Notes under the pieces: model-generated | The model's database searches: none | Seen by the model: only the letters and a program-made list of their open reading frames with translations | Told to the model about the DNA's origin: nothing | Shown here: positions 39,350 through 49,228 of the stretch, piece after piece | How the letters are laid out: every line of letters starts with the position of its first letter | How positions within the stretch are numbered: the stretch's first letter is position 1 | Made by a program: the position numbers and the translations under genes | Assembly (NCBI GenBank): GCA_000525025.1 | Contig: JCKJ01000001.1 | Coordinates: 558,001 to 622,000, forward strand | Length of the DNA stretch: 64,000 nt | Direction: 5' to 3' | DNA from: Methylophilaceae bacterium 11 | GTDB taxonomy: Bacteria; Pseudomonadota; Gammaproteobacteria; Burkholderiales; Methylophilaceae

Positions 39350-40582
39350 ATGAAATGCGTTACCATATTGACCATGTATACATCAATCCTTATCCCAGTA
39401 TTGGCGCTGTTTATGGCCGTGTTTTGCCATGTCGCTAATGCGCATGAAGCCCATACCCAATATCAAGCCAATCACCTTGCCGTTAGCGTGACCATAGACC
39501 CACAGGGCCAGCTATGGCGGGCAAGCGTTAAAAACGGCTATGTGTGGGTAGATAAAAGTGCAGATTTAGGTAAAACCTTTACTGCTGCGGTGAAAGTAAA
39601 TCCGGTTGCCATGAAAATCGCTGCCGATGGTGAAGCGAGGCCTAAAATTGCGGTTTCGCCAGAAGGATTTATCTACCTGAGTTGGACCGAATCACTCAAA
39701 GCGCCCTATGCCGGCTATATCTGGTTTGCGCGTTCTACCAGCCAAGGCAAGCAATTTGATGCGCCCATCATTGTGCATCAAGACCGTGCTGAGATTACGC
39801 ATCGTTTTGATGCCTTGCATGTTGCGCCCAATGGCCGTATTACGGTGACATGGGTAGATAAACGCGACTTACTGGCGGCAAAGGCTGCGAACAAACCGTA
39901 TGAGGGCGCTGCCATTTACTATGCAATATCTACCGATAAAGGCAGCTCTTTCCAAGTAGAACAAAAGTTAGCGGATAACAGTTGCGAATGCTGCCGCATT
40001 GCCACCACACACAAACCCGATGGCACGGTGGTTGCCTTATGGCGACATGTGTTTGAGGGGAGCGAGCGCGACCATATGATTGCAGAGATTCCTTTACAAA
40101 AACAAACGGTTATGCCACATCGTGCAACGTTTGGACGTTGGAAAATCGACGGTTGCCCACATCATGGGGCAGCATTGGCCAGCGGTGGTGAGGGCGCTGA
40201 TTGGTGGGGTTACCACATGGCTTATTTTGATGGTAACGATAAGAATCCTGGTTTGTATTACAGCCGCATGGATGGTACGGCATGGGTGTCTTCACCAGCC
40301 AAAAAGTTTGGCGATAATACCAAGCAAGCTGGACACCCGGCCGTGGTCAGTGTGGGTAAACAAGTATGGCTAGTATGGCGTGAAATCAAAGACGGCCAAT
40401 ACAGCATCTGGGGCATGCAGTCAGATGATGAGGGCAAGACATGGCAAGCCCCTAAGTCGTGGTTGACCAGCAGCCAGAAATTAGACTACCCCGTATTATT
40501 GGTGCATCGGCAGCGACCTTATTTAGCCTGCAATGGCGAACAGTTTGGATTAACCCTACTTTCATTGTTGACATCGTATTGA
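39350..40582 (+). CDS. Secreted sialidase-fold (BNR repeat) protein with CxCC motif
   Basis: Signal peptide (ILIPVLALFMAVFCHVANA) then a six-bladed propeller with at least four Asp-box-like repeats: SADLGKTF, STSQGKQF, STDKGSSF and SDDEGKTW. The sialidase active-site arginine triad cannot be confirmed by eye. DNSCECCRIA plus CPHHG are unusual for a sialidase and suggest metal binding or disulfides. 410 residues, periplasmic or secreted. It is followed directly by clpB, whose heat-shock promoter overlaps this gene's stop codon. Function unassigned. Confidence 0.7.
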   Translation: MKCVTILTMYTSILIPVLALFMAVFCHVANAHEAHTQYQANHLAVSVTIDPQGQLWRASVKNGYVWVDKSADLGKTFTAAVKVNPVAMKIAADGEARPKIAVSPEGFIYLSWTESLKAPYAGYIWFARSTSQGKQFDAPIIVHQDRAEITHRFDALHVAPNGRITVTWVDKRDLLAAKAANKPYEGAAIYYAISTDKGSSFQVEQKLADNSCECCRIATTHKPDGTVVALWRHVFEGSERDHMIAEIPLQKQTVMPHRATFGRWKIDGCPHHGAALASGGEGADWWGYHMAYFDGNDKNPGLYYSRMDGTAWVSSPAKKFGDNTKQAGHPAVVSVGKQVWLVWREIKDGQYSIWGMQSDDEGKTWQAPKSWLTSSQKLDYPVLLVHRQRPYLACNGEQFGLTLLSLLTSY

Positions 40583-40605
40583 AAAATGCAAAAACCGCCC
40601 CACCT
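40579..40605 (+). promoter_or_regulatory. RpoH (sigma-32) heat-shock promoter of clpB
   Basis: TTGAAA (40579-40584), 13-bp spacer, CCCCACCT (40598-40605), close to the sigma-32 consensus CTTGAAA / CCCCATNT. The -35 element overlaps the preceding stop codon. Confidence 0.7.
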
Positions 40606-40635
40606 TAATAACAGACAAAGATTAAGGAGGCGATA

Positions 40636-43221
40636 ATGCGTTTCGATAAGTTAACCACTAAATTCCAACAGGCCTTGGCCGATGCACAAAGCATTGCGCT
40701 GGGCGCCGATAATCCCACCATAGAAGCACAGCATTTATTGCTGGCCATGCTGAATCAAGATGACGCCAGTACTGGTGCGCTATTGGCGCGTGCTGGTGCG
40801 CAAGTCAATCCACTAAAAGCAGCGTTAAATCAATCCATTAGTAATTTACCTAAAGCCACAGAAGCCAATGGCGAAATTGCTATCTCTCGTGATTTAAACA
40901 ACTTACTGAATGTGACAGACAAGCTCGCACAAAAGCGCAATGATGCATACATTGCCAGTGAGATGTTCTTATTAGCATTGGCCGAAGACAAAGGCGAGAC
41001 GGGTAAGCTACTAAAATCTAATGGCCTGACCAAAGCGGCACTAGAAGCAGCGGTGCAAACGGTACGTGGCGATCACCATGTGGACAGCCAAGAAGCGGAA
41101 GGACAACGCGAAGCACTGAAAAAATACACCATGGATTTAACCGAGCGTGCACGCATGGGTAAGCTAGACCCAGTGATTGGCCGTGACGATGAGATTCGCC
41201 GTGCGATTCAAATTTTAGGCCGCCGCACCAAAAATAACCCCGTGTTGATTGGTGAACCAGGCGTCGGTAAAACTGCCATTGTTGAAGGCTTGGCGCAACG
41301 TATTGTGGATGGTGAAGTCCCTGATACCCTCAAAAACAAAAAAGTATTAAGCCTAGACATGGCCGCTTTATTGGCGGGCGCTAAATATCGTGGCGAGTTT
41401 GAAGAGCGCTTGAAATCCGTGCTCAAAGAGTTGGCACAAGATGAAGGCCAAACCATTGTGTTTATTGATGAAATTCATACCATGGTGGGCGCCGGTAAAG
41501 CGGAAGGTGCGATGGATGCTGGCAATATGCTCAAGCCTGCCTTGGCGCGCGGTGAGCTGCATTGCGTGGGCGCGACCACTTTGGATGAGTATCGCAAATA
41601 CATCGAAAAAGATGCGGCGCTAGAACGCCGTTTCCAAAAAGTGCTGGTGGATGAACCTTCAGTAGAAGCCACTATTGCCATTTTGCGCGGCTTGCAAGAG
41701 AAGTACGAATTGCACCATGGCGTAGAGATTACCGACCCGGCGATTGTCGCAGCGGCGGAATTATCACATCGTTATATTACGGATCGGTTTTTGCCAGATA
41801 AAGCCATTGACTTGATTGATGAGGCGGCCAGCCGCATCAAGATGGAAATCGACAGCAAGCCAGAAGTCATGGATAAGTTGGATAGACGCTTGATTCAATT
41901 GAAAATTGAGCGTGAAGCCGTGCGCCGTGAAAAAGACGAAGGTAGTAAAAAGCGCTTTGAATTGATTGAAGAAGAAATCGCCAAACTCGAAAGAGAATAT
42001 GCGGATTTAGAGGAAATCTGGAAAGCAGAAAAAGCGCAGGTACAAGGTTCTGCGCATATTAAAGAAGCCATTGAAAAGATTAAATTTGAGATGGAAGAAG
42101 CCACACGTAAAGGCGAATGGCAGAAAGTATCGGAGCTGCAATATGGCAAATTACCAGCGTTAGAAGCACAGTTAAAACAAGCCTCTACCGCAGAAGCCAA
42201 CGTGGGTGAAGTGAAACACAAAATGTTGCGTACCGAAGTGGGTGCTGATGAAATTGCCGAAGTGGTGAGCCGTGCCACAGGCATTCCAGTCAGCAAAATG
42301 TTGACGGGTGAGCGCGATAAATTGCTGACCATGGAAACCAAATTGCATGAGCGTGTAGTGGGGCAAGATGAAGCCGTGCGTTTGGTGTCGGATGCCATTC
42401 GACGCTCTCGCTCAGGTTTGGGCGATCCGAATCGCCCCTACGGCAGCTTTTTGTTTTTGGGCCCGACTGGTGTGGGTAAAACTGAGCTATGTAAAGCATT
42501 GGCTGGTTTCCTGTTCGATTCGGAAGACCATTTGATTCGTATCGACATGAGTGAGTTTATGGAGAAGCATTCTGTCGCACGTATGATTGGTGCGCCTCCT
42601 GGCTATGTGGGTTATGAAGAAGGCGGTACGCTGACCGAAGCAGTACGTCGCAAACCTTATTCCGTGATTTTGCTGGATGAGGTGGAAAAAGCGCACCCCG
42701 ATGTATTCAATGTATTGCTACAAGTGTTGGATGATGGCCGTTTAACCGATGGCCAAGGCCGCACGGTAGATTTTAAAAATACCGTGATTATCATGACCAG
42801 CAACTTGGGTAGTCAGATGATCCAAAGCATGACCGGCGATGACTATCAACTGGTGAAACTGGCGGTGATGGGCGAAGTGAAAAGTCATTTCAGACCGGAG
42901 TTCGTTAACCGGATTGACGAAGTGGTGGTGTTCCACGCCCTAGGCGAAGCGCATGTGAAATCGATTGCCGGTATCCAGTTGCAATACTTGGCCAAACGCT
43001 TGAATGCAATGGATATGCAATTGACGGTGACTGATGCTGCCATGGCAGAAATCGCCAGTGCCGGCTTTGATCCGGTGTATGGTGCAAGACCATTGAAGCG
43101 TGCAATCCAGAGCGAAATCGAGAATCCATTGGCACGCGAAATTTTAAGTGGGAATTTTGTGGTCAAAGATACTGTCGTAGTAGATTGTAAGGCAGGAAAA
43201 ATGATGTTCAGCAAAGGTTAA
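40636..43221 (+). CDS. clpB: ATP-dependent disaggregase ClpB
   Basis: Hexameric chaperone that, with DnaK, rescues aggregated proteins. The N domain (two Clp-N repeats), first AAA+ with Walker A GEPGVGKT (K212), a long M-domain coiled coil (about 405-525, typical of ClpB and absent from ClpA), second AAA+ with GPTGVGKT (K615), and a C-terminal D2-small domain. 861 residues, as in E. coli (857). Strong ribosome-binding site AAGGAGG. Heat-shock promoter just upstream. Confidence 0.98.
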   Translation: MRFDKLTTKFQQALADAQSIALGADNPTIEAQHLLLAMLNQDDASTGALLARAGAQVNPLKAALNQSISNLPKATEANGEIAISRDLNNLLNVTDKLAQKRNDAYIASEMFLLALAEDKGETGKLLKSNGLTKAALEAAVQTVRGDHHVDSQEAEGQREALKKYTMDLTERARMGKLDPVIGRDDEIRRAIQILGRRTKNNPVLIGEPGVGKTAIVEGLAQRIVDGEVPDTLKNKKVLSLDMAALLAGAKYRGEFEERLKSVLKELAQDEGQTIVFIDEIHTMVGAGKAEGAMDAGNMLKPALARGELHCVGATTLDEYRKYIEKDAALERRFQKVLVDEPSVEATIAILRGLQEKYELHHGVEITDPAIVAAAELSHRYITDRFLPDKAIDLIDEAASRIKMEIDSKPEVMDKLDRRLIQLKIEREAVRREKDEGSKKRFELIEEEIAKLEREYADLEEIWKAEKAQVQGSAHIKEAIEKIKFEMEEATRKGEWQKVSELQYGKLPALEAQLKQASTAEANVGEVKHKMLRTEVGADEIAEVVSRATGIPVSKMLTGERDKLLTMETKLHERVVGQDEAVRLVSDAIRRSRSGLGDPNRPYGSFLFLGPTGVGKTELCKALAGFLFDSEDHLIRIDMSEFMEKHSVARMIGAPPGYVGYEEGGTLTEAVRRKPYSVILLDEVEKAHPDVFNVLLQVLDDGRLTDGQGRTVDFKNTVIIMTSNLGSQMIQSMTGDDYQLVKLAVMGEVKSHFRPEFVNRIDEVVVFHALGEAHVKSIAGIQLQYLAKRLNAMDMQLTVTDAAMAEIASAGFDPVYGARPLKRAIQSEIENPLAREILSGNFVVKDTVVVDCKAGKMMFSKG

Positions 43222-43263
43222 GCCACACGCAGTAACCACATAGGGGTGATACGCACGACGCAT

Positions 43264-44220
43264 ATGATGAATACGAAGGGCTATATCACCTCTATTTTAT
43301 TGGCTGTGGGATGTGCCAGCGCACCGGCGTGGGCATTTACTTCTAGCCAGCTGGAAACTTTCGATAATGAGCCGCCGCTGGTGCGCGGTATGCTAGAGCG
43401 CGCCAGTTTATTGTTAGATGAGGACGAAGAAGAGGCTGCCTGGAAAGCGGCCGATTTGTATTGTCAGGCTTCACGCTATGGTAGCGCAGAAGGCGCATAC
43501 CGCTTAGGTATGTTGTACGCACTGGGGCGTGGTGTGCCAGCAAACCGTGATTATGCCGCCAATTTGTTTGGCATTGCCTCGGCGCATGGCCATGCAGAAG
43601 CACAAAAAATGCTGGAAACCGTGGCGTTGACCACGCAACAAGCGCCTGCATGCGTACTGAGTGAAGTTTCCCCAGAAAAATCACCAGATACAACTGCACC
43701 GCGACAATCTGCAGCGATTGATGCCTACATTGCTACATTGCCCAAGCATAAACGCTGGGTGGTGGAGTTGGCAGACAAAATTGCCAGTTGGCATCAGGTA
43801 GATAGCAAACTGGTGCTGTCTATCATTACGGCAGAATCAAACTTTACCATTGCCGCACAATCCAACAAGGATGCACAGGGGCTCATGCAATTGATTCCGG
43901 CGACTGCAGAACGCTTTAATGTAAAAAATGCTTATAACGCTAGCCAAAATATTAAAGGTGGTGTGAAATATTTGCGTTGGCTGTTGTCTTATTTTAGGGG
44001 GGATGTAGCCTTAGCCGTGGCCGCCTATAATGCAGGAGAGCGTACCGTTGATCGCTACCATGGCATCCCGCCTTATAAAGAAACGAAAGCCTATGTGAAA
44101 AAAGTCATGGGCTTGTACCAGTCGCCGTACCACGTGTTTGATGCCAGTATTACAGCGCCATCGCCGATCATCAGCACATTAAAAACACAGTCCAAAGCAA
44201 AGAAAGCGAGAGTGTTATGA
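43264..44220 (+). CDS. Lytic transglycosylase with Sel1 repeats
   Basis: Signal peptide (SILLAVGCASAPAWA), two Sel1-like repeats (AADLYCQASRYGSAEGAYRLGMLYALGRG, then AANLFGIASAHGHAEAQKML) and a C-terminal SLT domain: ITAESNFTIAAQSNKDAQGL with the catalytic Glu about residue 191, MQLIPATAERF and AYNAGERTVDRYHG. It cleaves peptidoglycan to anhydromuropeptides. The Sel1-SLT pairing may localise it to an envelope complex. ATG 43264 gives the better signal peptide; a GTG at 43246 is possible. Overlaps the next gene by 4 bp. Confidence 0.88.
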   Translation: MMNTKGYITSILLAVGCASAPAWAFTSSQLETFDNEPPLVRGMLERASLLLDEDEEEAAWKAADLYCQASRYGSAEGAYRLGMLYALGRGVPANRDYAANLFGIASAHGHAEAQKMLETVALTTQQAPACVLSEVSPEKSPDTTAPRQSAAIDAYIATLPKHKRWVVELADKIASWHQVDSKLVLSIITAESNFTIAAQSNKDAQGLMQLIPATAERFNVKNAYNASQNIKGGVKYLRWLLSYFRGDVALAVAAYNAGERTVDRYHGIPPYKETKAYVKKVMGLYQSPYHVFDASITAPSPIISTLKTQSKAKKARVL

Positions 44221-44768
44221 AACAACTATTATCGATATTGATGGCTACATCCGTACTCTTGATGCTGGCGGGTTGTGCCACCACAGGTAACAGCCCGACA
44301 CAAGCTGAAGTAGAACGTATTTCGCCGGAGGAGCTGGAGAAGTTGATCCCACCGGCCGTTGCCACTGTAAGTTTGGAAGAGTTGGTGGCCGATGGCAAAC
44401 AGGGGAAAACGCCGGATGAGATTATCGAAAAAATTAAGGCCAGCAATTCGCGCTATGACCTCACGCCCGCGCAAAGTCTAGATTTGAACAAACGGGGCTT
44501 GGATATTAAAGTGTTAGAATATATTCATCAATCCAACGAGCTTGCACGCCAAAATGCGTTGGCAGATGAAATCAATAAGCGTGAACAAGCGCGTAGGCTG
44601 AGCGAGAAAAAGTTGAAACGTGAACGCGACCTTGCACAGATGCGTGGATATGATCCCTATTGGGGCTTTTATTATGGCAGACCTTGGTATGGTGGACCGT
44701 TCGGGTATTCTCCGTTTGGCTACCGCTATGGACCAAGATTCGGCTGGGGTATGGGTTATGGTTGGTAA
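44217..44768 (+). CDS. Lipoprotein with Tyr/Gly/Pro-rich C-terminus
   Basis: A 183-residue lipoprotein: LMLAGC at the lipobox, a helical middle (ISPEELEKLIPPAVATVSLEE, IKASNSRYDLTPAQSLDLNKRG) and a charged segment EQARRLSEKKLKRERDLAQ. The tail has GYDPYWGFYYGRPWYGGPFG and repeats of YGP/FGY. No family assigned. Overlap with the transglycosylase suggests shared envelope function. Confidence 0.75.
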   Translation: MKQLLSILMATSVLLMLAGCATTGNSPTQAEVERISPEELEKLIPPAVATVSLEELVADGKQGKTPDEIIEKIKASNSRYDLTPAQSLDLNKRGLDIKVLEYIHQSNELARQNALADEINKREQARRLSEKKLKRERDLAQMRGYDPYWGFYYGRPWYGGPFGYSPFGYRYGPRFGWGMGYGW

Positions 44769-44786
44769 GTCATTGTTTGGAGTCAC

Positions 44787-45206
44787 ATGCGTCAAAGTAC
44801 AGAAACACTGGTAGTCAAAGCACAAGGCCGCCGCTTATACGATATCACACCGCAAGTCATGCAATGGGCGAATGCGCAAGGATTACAAACCGGATTGTTG
44901 ACGCTGTATATTCAACATACGTCGGCCAGCCTGCTGATTAATGAAAATTACGACAGCGATGTACTGGTCGATATGGAAGCATTTTTTAATCGGCTAGTGC
45001 CAGATGGTGACGAGCTATTTATCCATACGGTGGAAGGCCCTGACGACATGCCTGCGCATGTGCGCACAGCGCTCACGCAAACCAGTCTATCTATCCCGCT
45101 ATTAGAAGGCAAAGTGGCATTGGGGCAATGGCAGGGTATTTTTTTGTTTGAACACCGGCATATGCCAGCGACACGACGCGTGTTGATGCATGTGATTGGT
45201 GCGTAG
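44787..45206 (+). CDS. YjbQ-family protein (secondary thiamine-phosphate synthase fold)
   Basis: Compact 139-residue protein with the YjbQ/UPF0047 signature: LTLYIQHTSASLLINENYD (His ligand in HTSAS), DDMPAHVRTAL, then GQWQGIFLFEHR. Some members complement thiamine-phosphate synthase weakly; the true role is unclear. 18 bp after the lipoprotein gene. Confidence 0.9.
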   Translation: MRQSTETLVVKAQGRRLYDITPQVMQWANAQGLQTGLLTLYIQHTSASLLINENYDSDVLVDMEAFFNRLVPDGDELFIHTVEGPDDMPAHVRTALTQTSLSIPLLEGKVALGQWQGIFLFEHRHMPATRRVLMHVIGA

Positions 45207-45215
45207 CGTTTCTCC

Positions 45216-45602
45216 GTGTTAAATAGTTGGATAAGTGGGGTGCGACAGCAAGGGCGTCCGCTGACGGTTAGTGAGCGTGATACGTTTAACCCCTATTTTT
45301 CTAGTGTGGTGATTGAACAAGCGCGCATCATTGAAGGCGCCGTGCCAATGTGGCTAAGTAGGCGTATGTGTGCGGTGGTGTTGCAACATCGTATTTTTTT
45401 CAGGGCTGGCGTGTATCAGCCTAATACTAGGCAGGGTACAGAACTGCTGGGGCATGAGTTGGTGCATGTATCGCAGTTTTTACATGGCATGACGTTATTG
45501 AAGTACCTTTGGTCCTGTCGGCGTGGTTATCGACATAGTGTCTACGAGCTAGAAGCTTATGCAAAAGGCGCGATGATAGCGCGAGATGTAGGAGCAATCT
45601 GA
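45216..45602 (+). CDS. Small DUF4157-type protein with HELVH motif
   Basis: 128 residues, with TELLGHELVHVSQF about residues 74-87 (an HExxH zinc-protease-like motif) and a basic body. DUF4157 domains often sit at the N-terminus of large toxin or polymorphic proteins; here only the domain is present. Starts at GTG 45216, ten bases after yjbQ. Activity unproven. Confidence 0.65.
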   Translation: MLNSWISGVRQQGRPLTVSERDTFNPYFSSVVIEQARIIEGAVPMWLSRRMCAVVLQHRIFFRAGVYQPNTRQGTELLGHELVHVSQFLHGMTLLKYLWSCRRGYRHSVYELEAYAKGAMIARDVGAI

Positions 45603-45667
45603 CTTAAATTTAGAGAGTTCACCTACTGTTTTTGTGTGGTGCGCAATGTAGGATTGTTGATACTAAT

Positions 45668-45687
45668 CACAATATCGTGGTATTGTG
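45668..45687. promoter_or_regulatory. Inverted repeat upstream of the Ala-rich lipoprotein gene
   Basis: CACAATA (45668-45674) and TATTGTG (45681-45687), separated by TCGTGG, about 75 bp before the gene. Possible operator; the regulator is unknown. Confidence 0.35.
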
Positions 45688-45762
45688 TTAGAAACATTGG
45701 CTAAGTCTTTGTATATAAATAGTATATAAATAAATATTTGCAATTATTTTTTTGGAGGGTAT

Positions 45763-46053
45763 ATGAAATTTACATCATCAGTTTTGGTTTCTGCATTATT
45801 GGCAAGCTTGTTATTAACTGCTTGTGGTGAGAAGGCGGAAGAAGCACCAGCGGCACCTGCTGCTGAGGCGGCACCGGCAGCTGCAGCGCCAGAAGCGGCT
45901 CCAGCAGCGCCTGTGGCAGGTGGTTACGAGCCAACAGCAGAAGAGCGCGTACCAGGCATCACATTAACTGCAGAAGAGTTGGCAGGTGCAGCACCAGCAG
46001 AAGCACCGGCTGCGGAAGCGGCACCAGCAGAGGCCCCAGCAGAAGGTAGCTAA
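45763..46053 (+). CDS. Small Ala/Pro/Glu-rich lipoprotein
   Basis: A 96-residue protein with signal peptide and lipobox LLTAC, then low-complexity blocks of A, P and E around one less-repetitive stretch (GGYEPTAEERVPGITLTAEELAG). Looks like an extended periplasmic or outer-membrane spacer lipoprotein. Good ribosome-binding site GGAGGG. No homologue recognised. Confidence 0.7.
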   Translation: MKFTSSVLVSALLASLLLTACGEKAEEAPAAPAAEAAPAAAAPEAAPAAPVAGGYEPTAEERVPGITLTAEELAGAAPAEAPAAEAAPAEAPAEGS

Positions 46054-46100
46054 GTATTAGCTTGCTGCAGTCTCACTGAGCTATAGTCTTATTTAGCAAT

Positions 46101-46142
46101 ATATCCACTTAATCGTCTCACTTAATCGTATTAAGTGGATAT
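46101..46142. repeat. 13-bp inverted repeat and internal direct repeat after the lipoprotein gene
   Basis: ATATCCACTTAAT (46101-46113) is the inverse of ATTAAGTGGATAT (46130-46142). CACTTAATCGT also occurs twice directly (46106 and 46119). It stands just before the terminator; function unknown. Confidence 0.5.
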
Positions 46143-46149
46143 CGGTAAT

Positions 46150-46178
46150 AAAAAAGCGCACTTGCAGTGCGCTTTTTT
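46150..46178. terminator. Bidirectional terminator between the lipoprotein gene and envC
   Basis: AAAAAAGCGCACT (46150-46162) pairs with AGTGCGCTTTTTT (46166-46178) around TGC. Confidence 0.92.
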
Positions 46179-46230
46179 TATGTGGGCTTTACTCAGTATG
46201 CATCGCACAACACCCATGCACTATTATCTA

Positions 46231-47526
46231 CTAGCGCACATTGCTCCAACTCAACGGGTCAAACGGTACGCTGTTTCTGCGCAGCTCATAATACAGTCCA
46301 TTGCTTTCATTGCCACCACTATTGCCTACTGCCGCAATCGTGTCACCACCGCTGACTTTCTCTCCCACATTTTTGAGCAAGGCTTGATTATTTCCGTATA
46401 AACTCATATAGCCGCTGCCGTGATCCACAATGATTAAATTGCCAAAACCACGCATCCAATCTGCAAACACAATGCGGCCACTAGCAATTGATTTCACTTC
46501 ATTGCCTTCATTGGCACGAATAAATAGGCCTTTCCAGCTTACACCGGTGTCAGAGCGTACCGCGCCAAAACGATTGCTTACTTCGCCGCGTACAGGCAAC
46601 CGCAATTTTCCGCGCAAGCTGGGAAAGTGCACACCATCCACATCATTGTCCGGCAAGGTCTCGTTACGTGCGATGGTTTGATTTTCTGGTGCTGGTTGCG
46701 TTGTATTAGATGGCGTTGTGTTGGGTCGACCAGAAGCTTTTTTTGCGGATTTTGCTTTGGCTTTTTGCTGGGCGAGTTGTTTTTTCTTTTGTGCAGCCGC
46801 AAGTTTTGCTAACCGCTCAACTAGGTTGGACAGATTTTTCTCATCACGTTTGAGTTTGCTGATTTCACTGCGCTGCGCTGCGATTTTTTGTGAGAGTGAT
46901 TGGACGACTTTGGCTTTTTCTTGCTTTTGTTGCAGTAACGCTTTCTTTTCTTCTTCCTGTTTTTGTTTGAGTGAGGCCACTTCATTCAACTTTGCCGCAG
47001 TTTCATCATTCAGGCTTTCTACTTTACGCAAATTGCCCTGCATCTCATTTATTAACTGGCTGCGTGCCTTGGCAATATAGGCAAAGTATTTCAAATCACG
47101 TGCGATTGCATTGGGGTCTTTGTTTTCCAACATCAGTTGCGTATAGCTTTGGTTGCCATGTAAATATTGTTGATATAGCTGTTGGCTTAACTGCTGTTGT
47201 TGGTCAGATAGCGCGTCATTGATGCGCAGCGATTGCTGCTTGAGTTGTGTGAGTGTGACACTATTCTGTTTTTGCTTGAGACTGATTTCGTGTATTTTTT
47301 TTTGCGCTTTGCTAATGGCAGTTTCTGATGCTTTGAGTGCGTCCGCCGCATCTTTATGCGCATCGGTAGACGCGTCTAATTCTTTCTTAAGCGACTCGAT
47401 TTTTTCATGCACATCTTTTAAATCATCTTTGGCAGCATCTGCTTTCTTGGCTGCCAACACAGAGTGCGCAGCTAACAAACCAAGCATAAGCCAAGTACAT
47501 CGCCAAAACACTTTTTTTAGTATCAT
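46231..47526 (-). CDS. envC: EnvC-like murein hydrolase activator
   Basis: Signal peptide (LMLGLLAAHSVLA), a long coiled coil (about 30-260, many K/Q/E heptads), a Lys/Ala/Pro linker, and a C-terminal LytM/M23 domain (VDHGSGYMSLYGNNQALLKN ... GGNESNGLYYELRRNSVPFDPLSW). The usual M23 YAHL is YGNN and HxH is YYE, so zinc ligands are missing, as in E. coli EnvC, which activates amidases and is not itself a hydrolase. ATG 47526 preferred over TTG 47529. Directly downstream of gpmI (10 bp), as in many proteobacteria. Confidence 0.93.
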   Translation of the reverse strand: MILKKVFWRCTWLMLGLLAAHSVLAAKKADAAKDDLKDVHEKIESLKKELDASTDAHKDAADALKASETAISKAQKKIHEISLKQKQNSVTLTQLKQQSLRINDALSDQQQQLSQQLYQQYLHGNQSYTQLMLENKDPNAIARDLKYFAYIAKARSQLINEMQGNLRKVESLNDETAAKLNEVASLKQKQEEEKKALLQQKQEKAKVVQSLSQKIAAQRSEISKLKRDEKNLSNLVERLAKLAAAQKKKQLAQQKAKAKSAKKASGRPNTTPSNTTQPAPENQTIARNETLPDNDVDGVHFPSLRGKLRLPVRGEVSNRFGAVRSDTGVSWKGLFIRANEGNEVKSIASGRIVFADWMRGFGNLIIVDHGSGYMSLYGNNQALLKNVGEKVSGGDTIAAVGNSGGNESNGLYYELRRNSVPFDPLSWSNVR

Positions 47527-47536
47527 CAACGGTGCT

Positions 47537-49081
47537 TCAACTACCGAAATGCACTAAACTTTTGCCTGTCATTTCTTTGGGCTGTGGTATCCCCATTAAC
47601 TGCAACAGGGTAGGGGCAATATCCGAGAGAGCGCCCGTGTTTTGTAGCGTGGCCGGTCTACCCACGTAAATAAACGGTACCAAATTGGTGGTGTGTTGAG
47701 TATGCGCCTGATCACTGCCTGGGTCATACATCATTTCTGCATTGCCGTGGTCTGCGGTAATAATCACTTCCGCACCTGTAGCTTGTGCAGCAGCTACTAC
47801 ACGCCCTAAGCAAGTATCCAGTGTCTCCACTGCCTGAATCGCCGCTTGCAGGTTGCCAGTGTGGCCGACCATATCGCCATTGGCGTAATTGCAAATCACG
47901 GCTTGGTAATGTTTAGATAAAATGGCTTCCACCAATTTATCGGTCACTTCTGGCGCGCTCATTTCCGGCTGTAAATCATATGTGGACACTTTAGGGGATG
48001 GCACCATAATGCGGTCTTCGCCAGCAAACACCGTTTCTTCTCCACCATTAAAGAAAAAAGTCACGTGTGGATATTTCTCGGTTTCGGCAATGCGTAATTG
48101 GTTAAGTCCAAGTTGAGACACATATTCGCCAAAGGTATTCGGTACGCTAAATGGTGCAAATACGGGCAGTGCTTTGGTTTGATTTTGATCGTACTGTGTC
48201 AGCGTGAAATAGTAAGATAAAGCAGGCACACGACCACGCTCAAAACCATTGAAAGCCGGGTTAAGTAGCGCATCGGTGATTTGGCGCGCGCGGTCACTTC
48301 TAAAGTTCATATAGATCACGGCATCGCCATCCTCCATAGTGATGGCTGGGCTGCCTGCATCGTGAATCGCTGTACATTTAACGAACTCATCTGACTCATT
48401 ACGTGCATAAGCTTGTTCTAATGCCGCGGTCGCCGTGGGCGCCACGAATTCCGCCACACCATCTACTAACATATGGTAAGCAGGCGCGACACGCTCCCAG
48501 CGCTTATCCCTATCCATGCTATAAAAGCGACCACTGACAGAGGCGACTTTGCCAACACCGATAGACTGAATGTGAGCCTCCAGCGCCGTGATATAAGGCT
48601 TAGCACTAATCGGTGGTGTATCACGGCCATCTAAGAATGCGTGTACATATACTTTTTGCAGGCCTTGCTGCGCTGCCATGGTCAGCATGGCGTGAATATG
48701 CGATTGGTGGCTATGCACACCGCCATCGGATAATAAGCCAAAAATATGTAAGGCTTTATTGCTGGCTTTGAGCGTTTGAATGGCATTGACGAGCGCTGGA
48801 ATTTGATAAAACTCACCGCTACTGATGCTGTTATTGATGCGCTCGAAATCTTGAAATACGATACGCCCCGCACCAATGTTCAAATGCCCGACTTCTGAGT
48901 TGCCCATCTGTCCATCCGGTAGTCCGACATAATGCTCGGAAGCATTAATCAAGGTGTTCGGGTAAGTCTTTTTCAGCGCGTCCAAATGTGGCGTGTTGGC
49001 TTGTGCAACAGCATTGTTTTCCCATTGGGTGCTGTACCCAAAGCCATCTAAAATTAATAGAATTACAGGAGTGGTTTGCAT
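47537..49081 (-). CDS. gpmI: Cofactor-independent phosphoglycerate mutase
   Basis: Glycolytic interconversion of 3- and 2-phosphoglycerate, Mn-dependent. LLILDGFG (metal Asp about residue 12), QMGNSEVGHLNIGAG with catalytic S62, DGRDTPP, GRFYSMDRDKRWER and the C-terminal ITADHGNAE. 514 residues, normal. Divergent from the rhodanese gene. Confidence 0.98.
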   Translation of the reverse strand: MQTTPVILLILDGFGYSTQWENNAVAQANTPHLDALKKTYPNTLINASEHYVGLPDGQMGNSEVGHLNIGAGRIVFQDFERINNSISSGEFYQIPALVNAIQTLKASNKALHIFGLLSDGGVHSHQSHIHAMLTMAAQQGLQKVYVHAFLDGRDTPPISAKPYITALEAHIQSIGVGKVASVSGRFYSMDRDKRWERVAPAYHMLVDGVAEFVAPTATAALEQAYARNESDEFVKCTAIHDAGSPAITMEDGDAVIYMNFRSDRARQITDALLNPAFNGFERGRVPALSYYFTLTQYDQNQTKALPVFAPFSVPNTFGEYVSQLGLNQLRIAETEKYPHVTFFFNGGEETVFAGEDRIMVPSPKVSTYDLQPEMSAPEVTDKLVEAILSKHYQAVICNYANGDMVGHTGNLQAAIQAVETLDTCLGRVVAAAQATGAEVIITADHGNAEMMYDPGSDQAHTQHTTNLVPFIYVGRPATLQNTGALSDIAPTLLQLMGIPQPKEMTGKSLVHFGS

Positions 49082-49228
49082 GCGGTAATCTCGTCTGTTT
49101 CAGGTTATTTCCATTATAATGGTTAGCTGTACTTAACGCATACTATCCGGCTAGGATTGCGCAATTTTCCTTGAAAATCTGCAGTGCCGTCACCATATTG
49201 AAATCAATCACACATTAAAGGATACGCG

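Noticed and set aside
45699-45714. Second sigma-54 promoter (TTGGCTAAGTCTTTGTA) before the Ala-rich lipoprotein gene
   Set aside because: Lacks the invariant GC of the -12 element and the CAC of the -24 element; weak resemblance only.
46135-46401. Plus-strand ORF over the end of envC
   Set aside because: It runs through the bidirectional terminator and opposes the EnvC LytM domain; no support.
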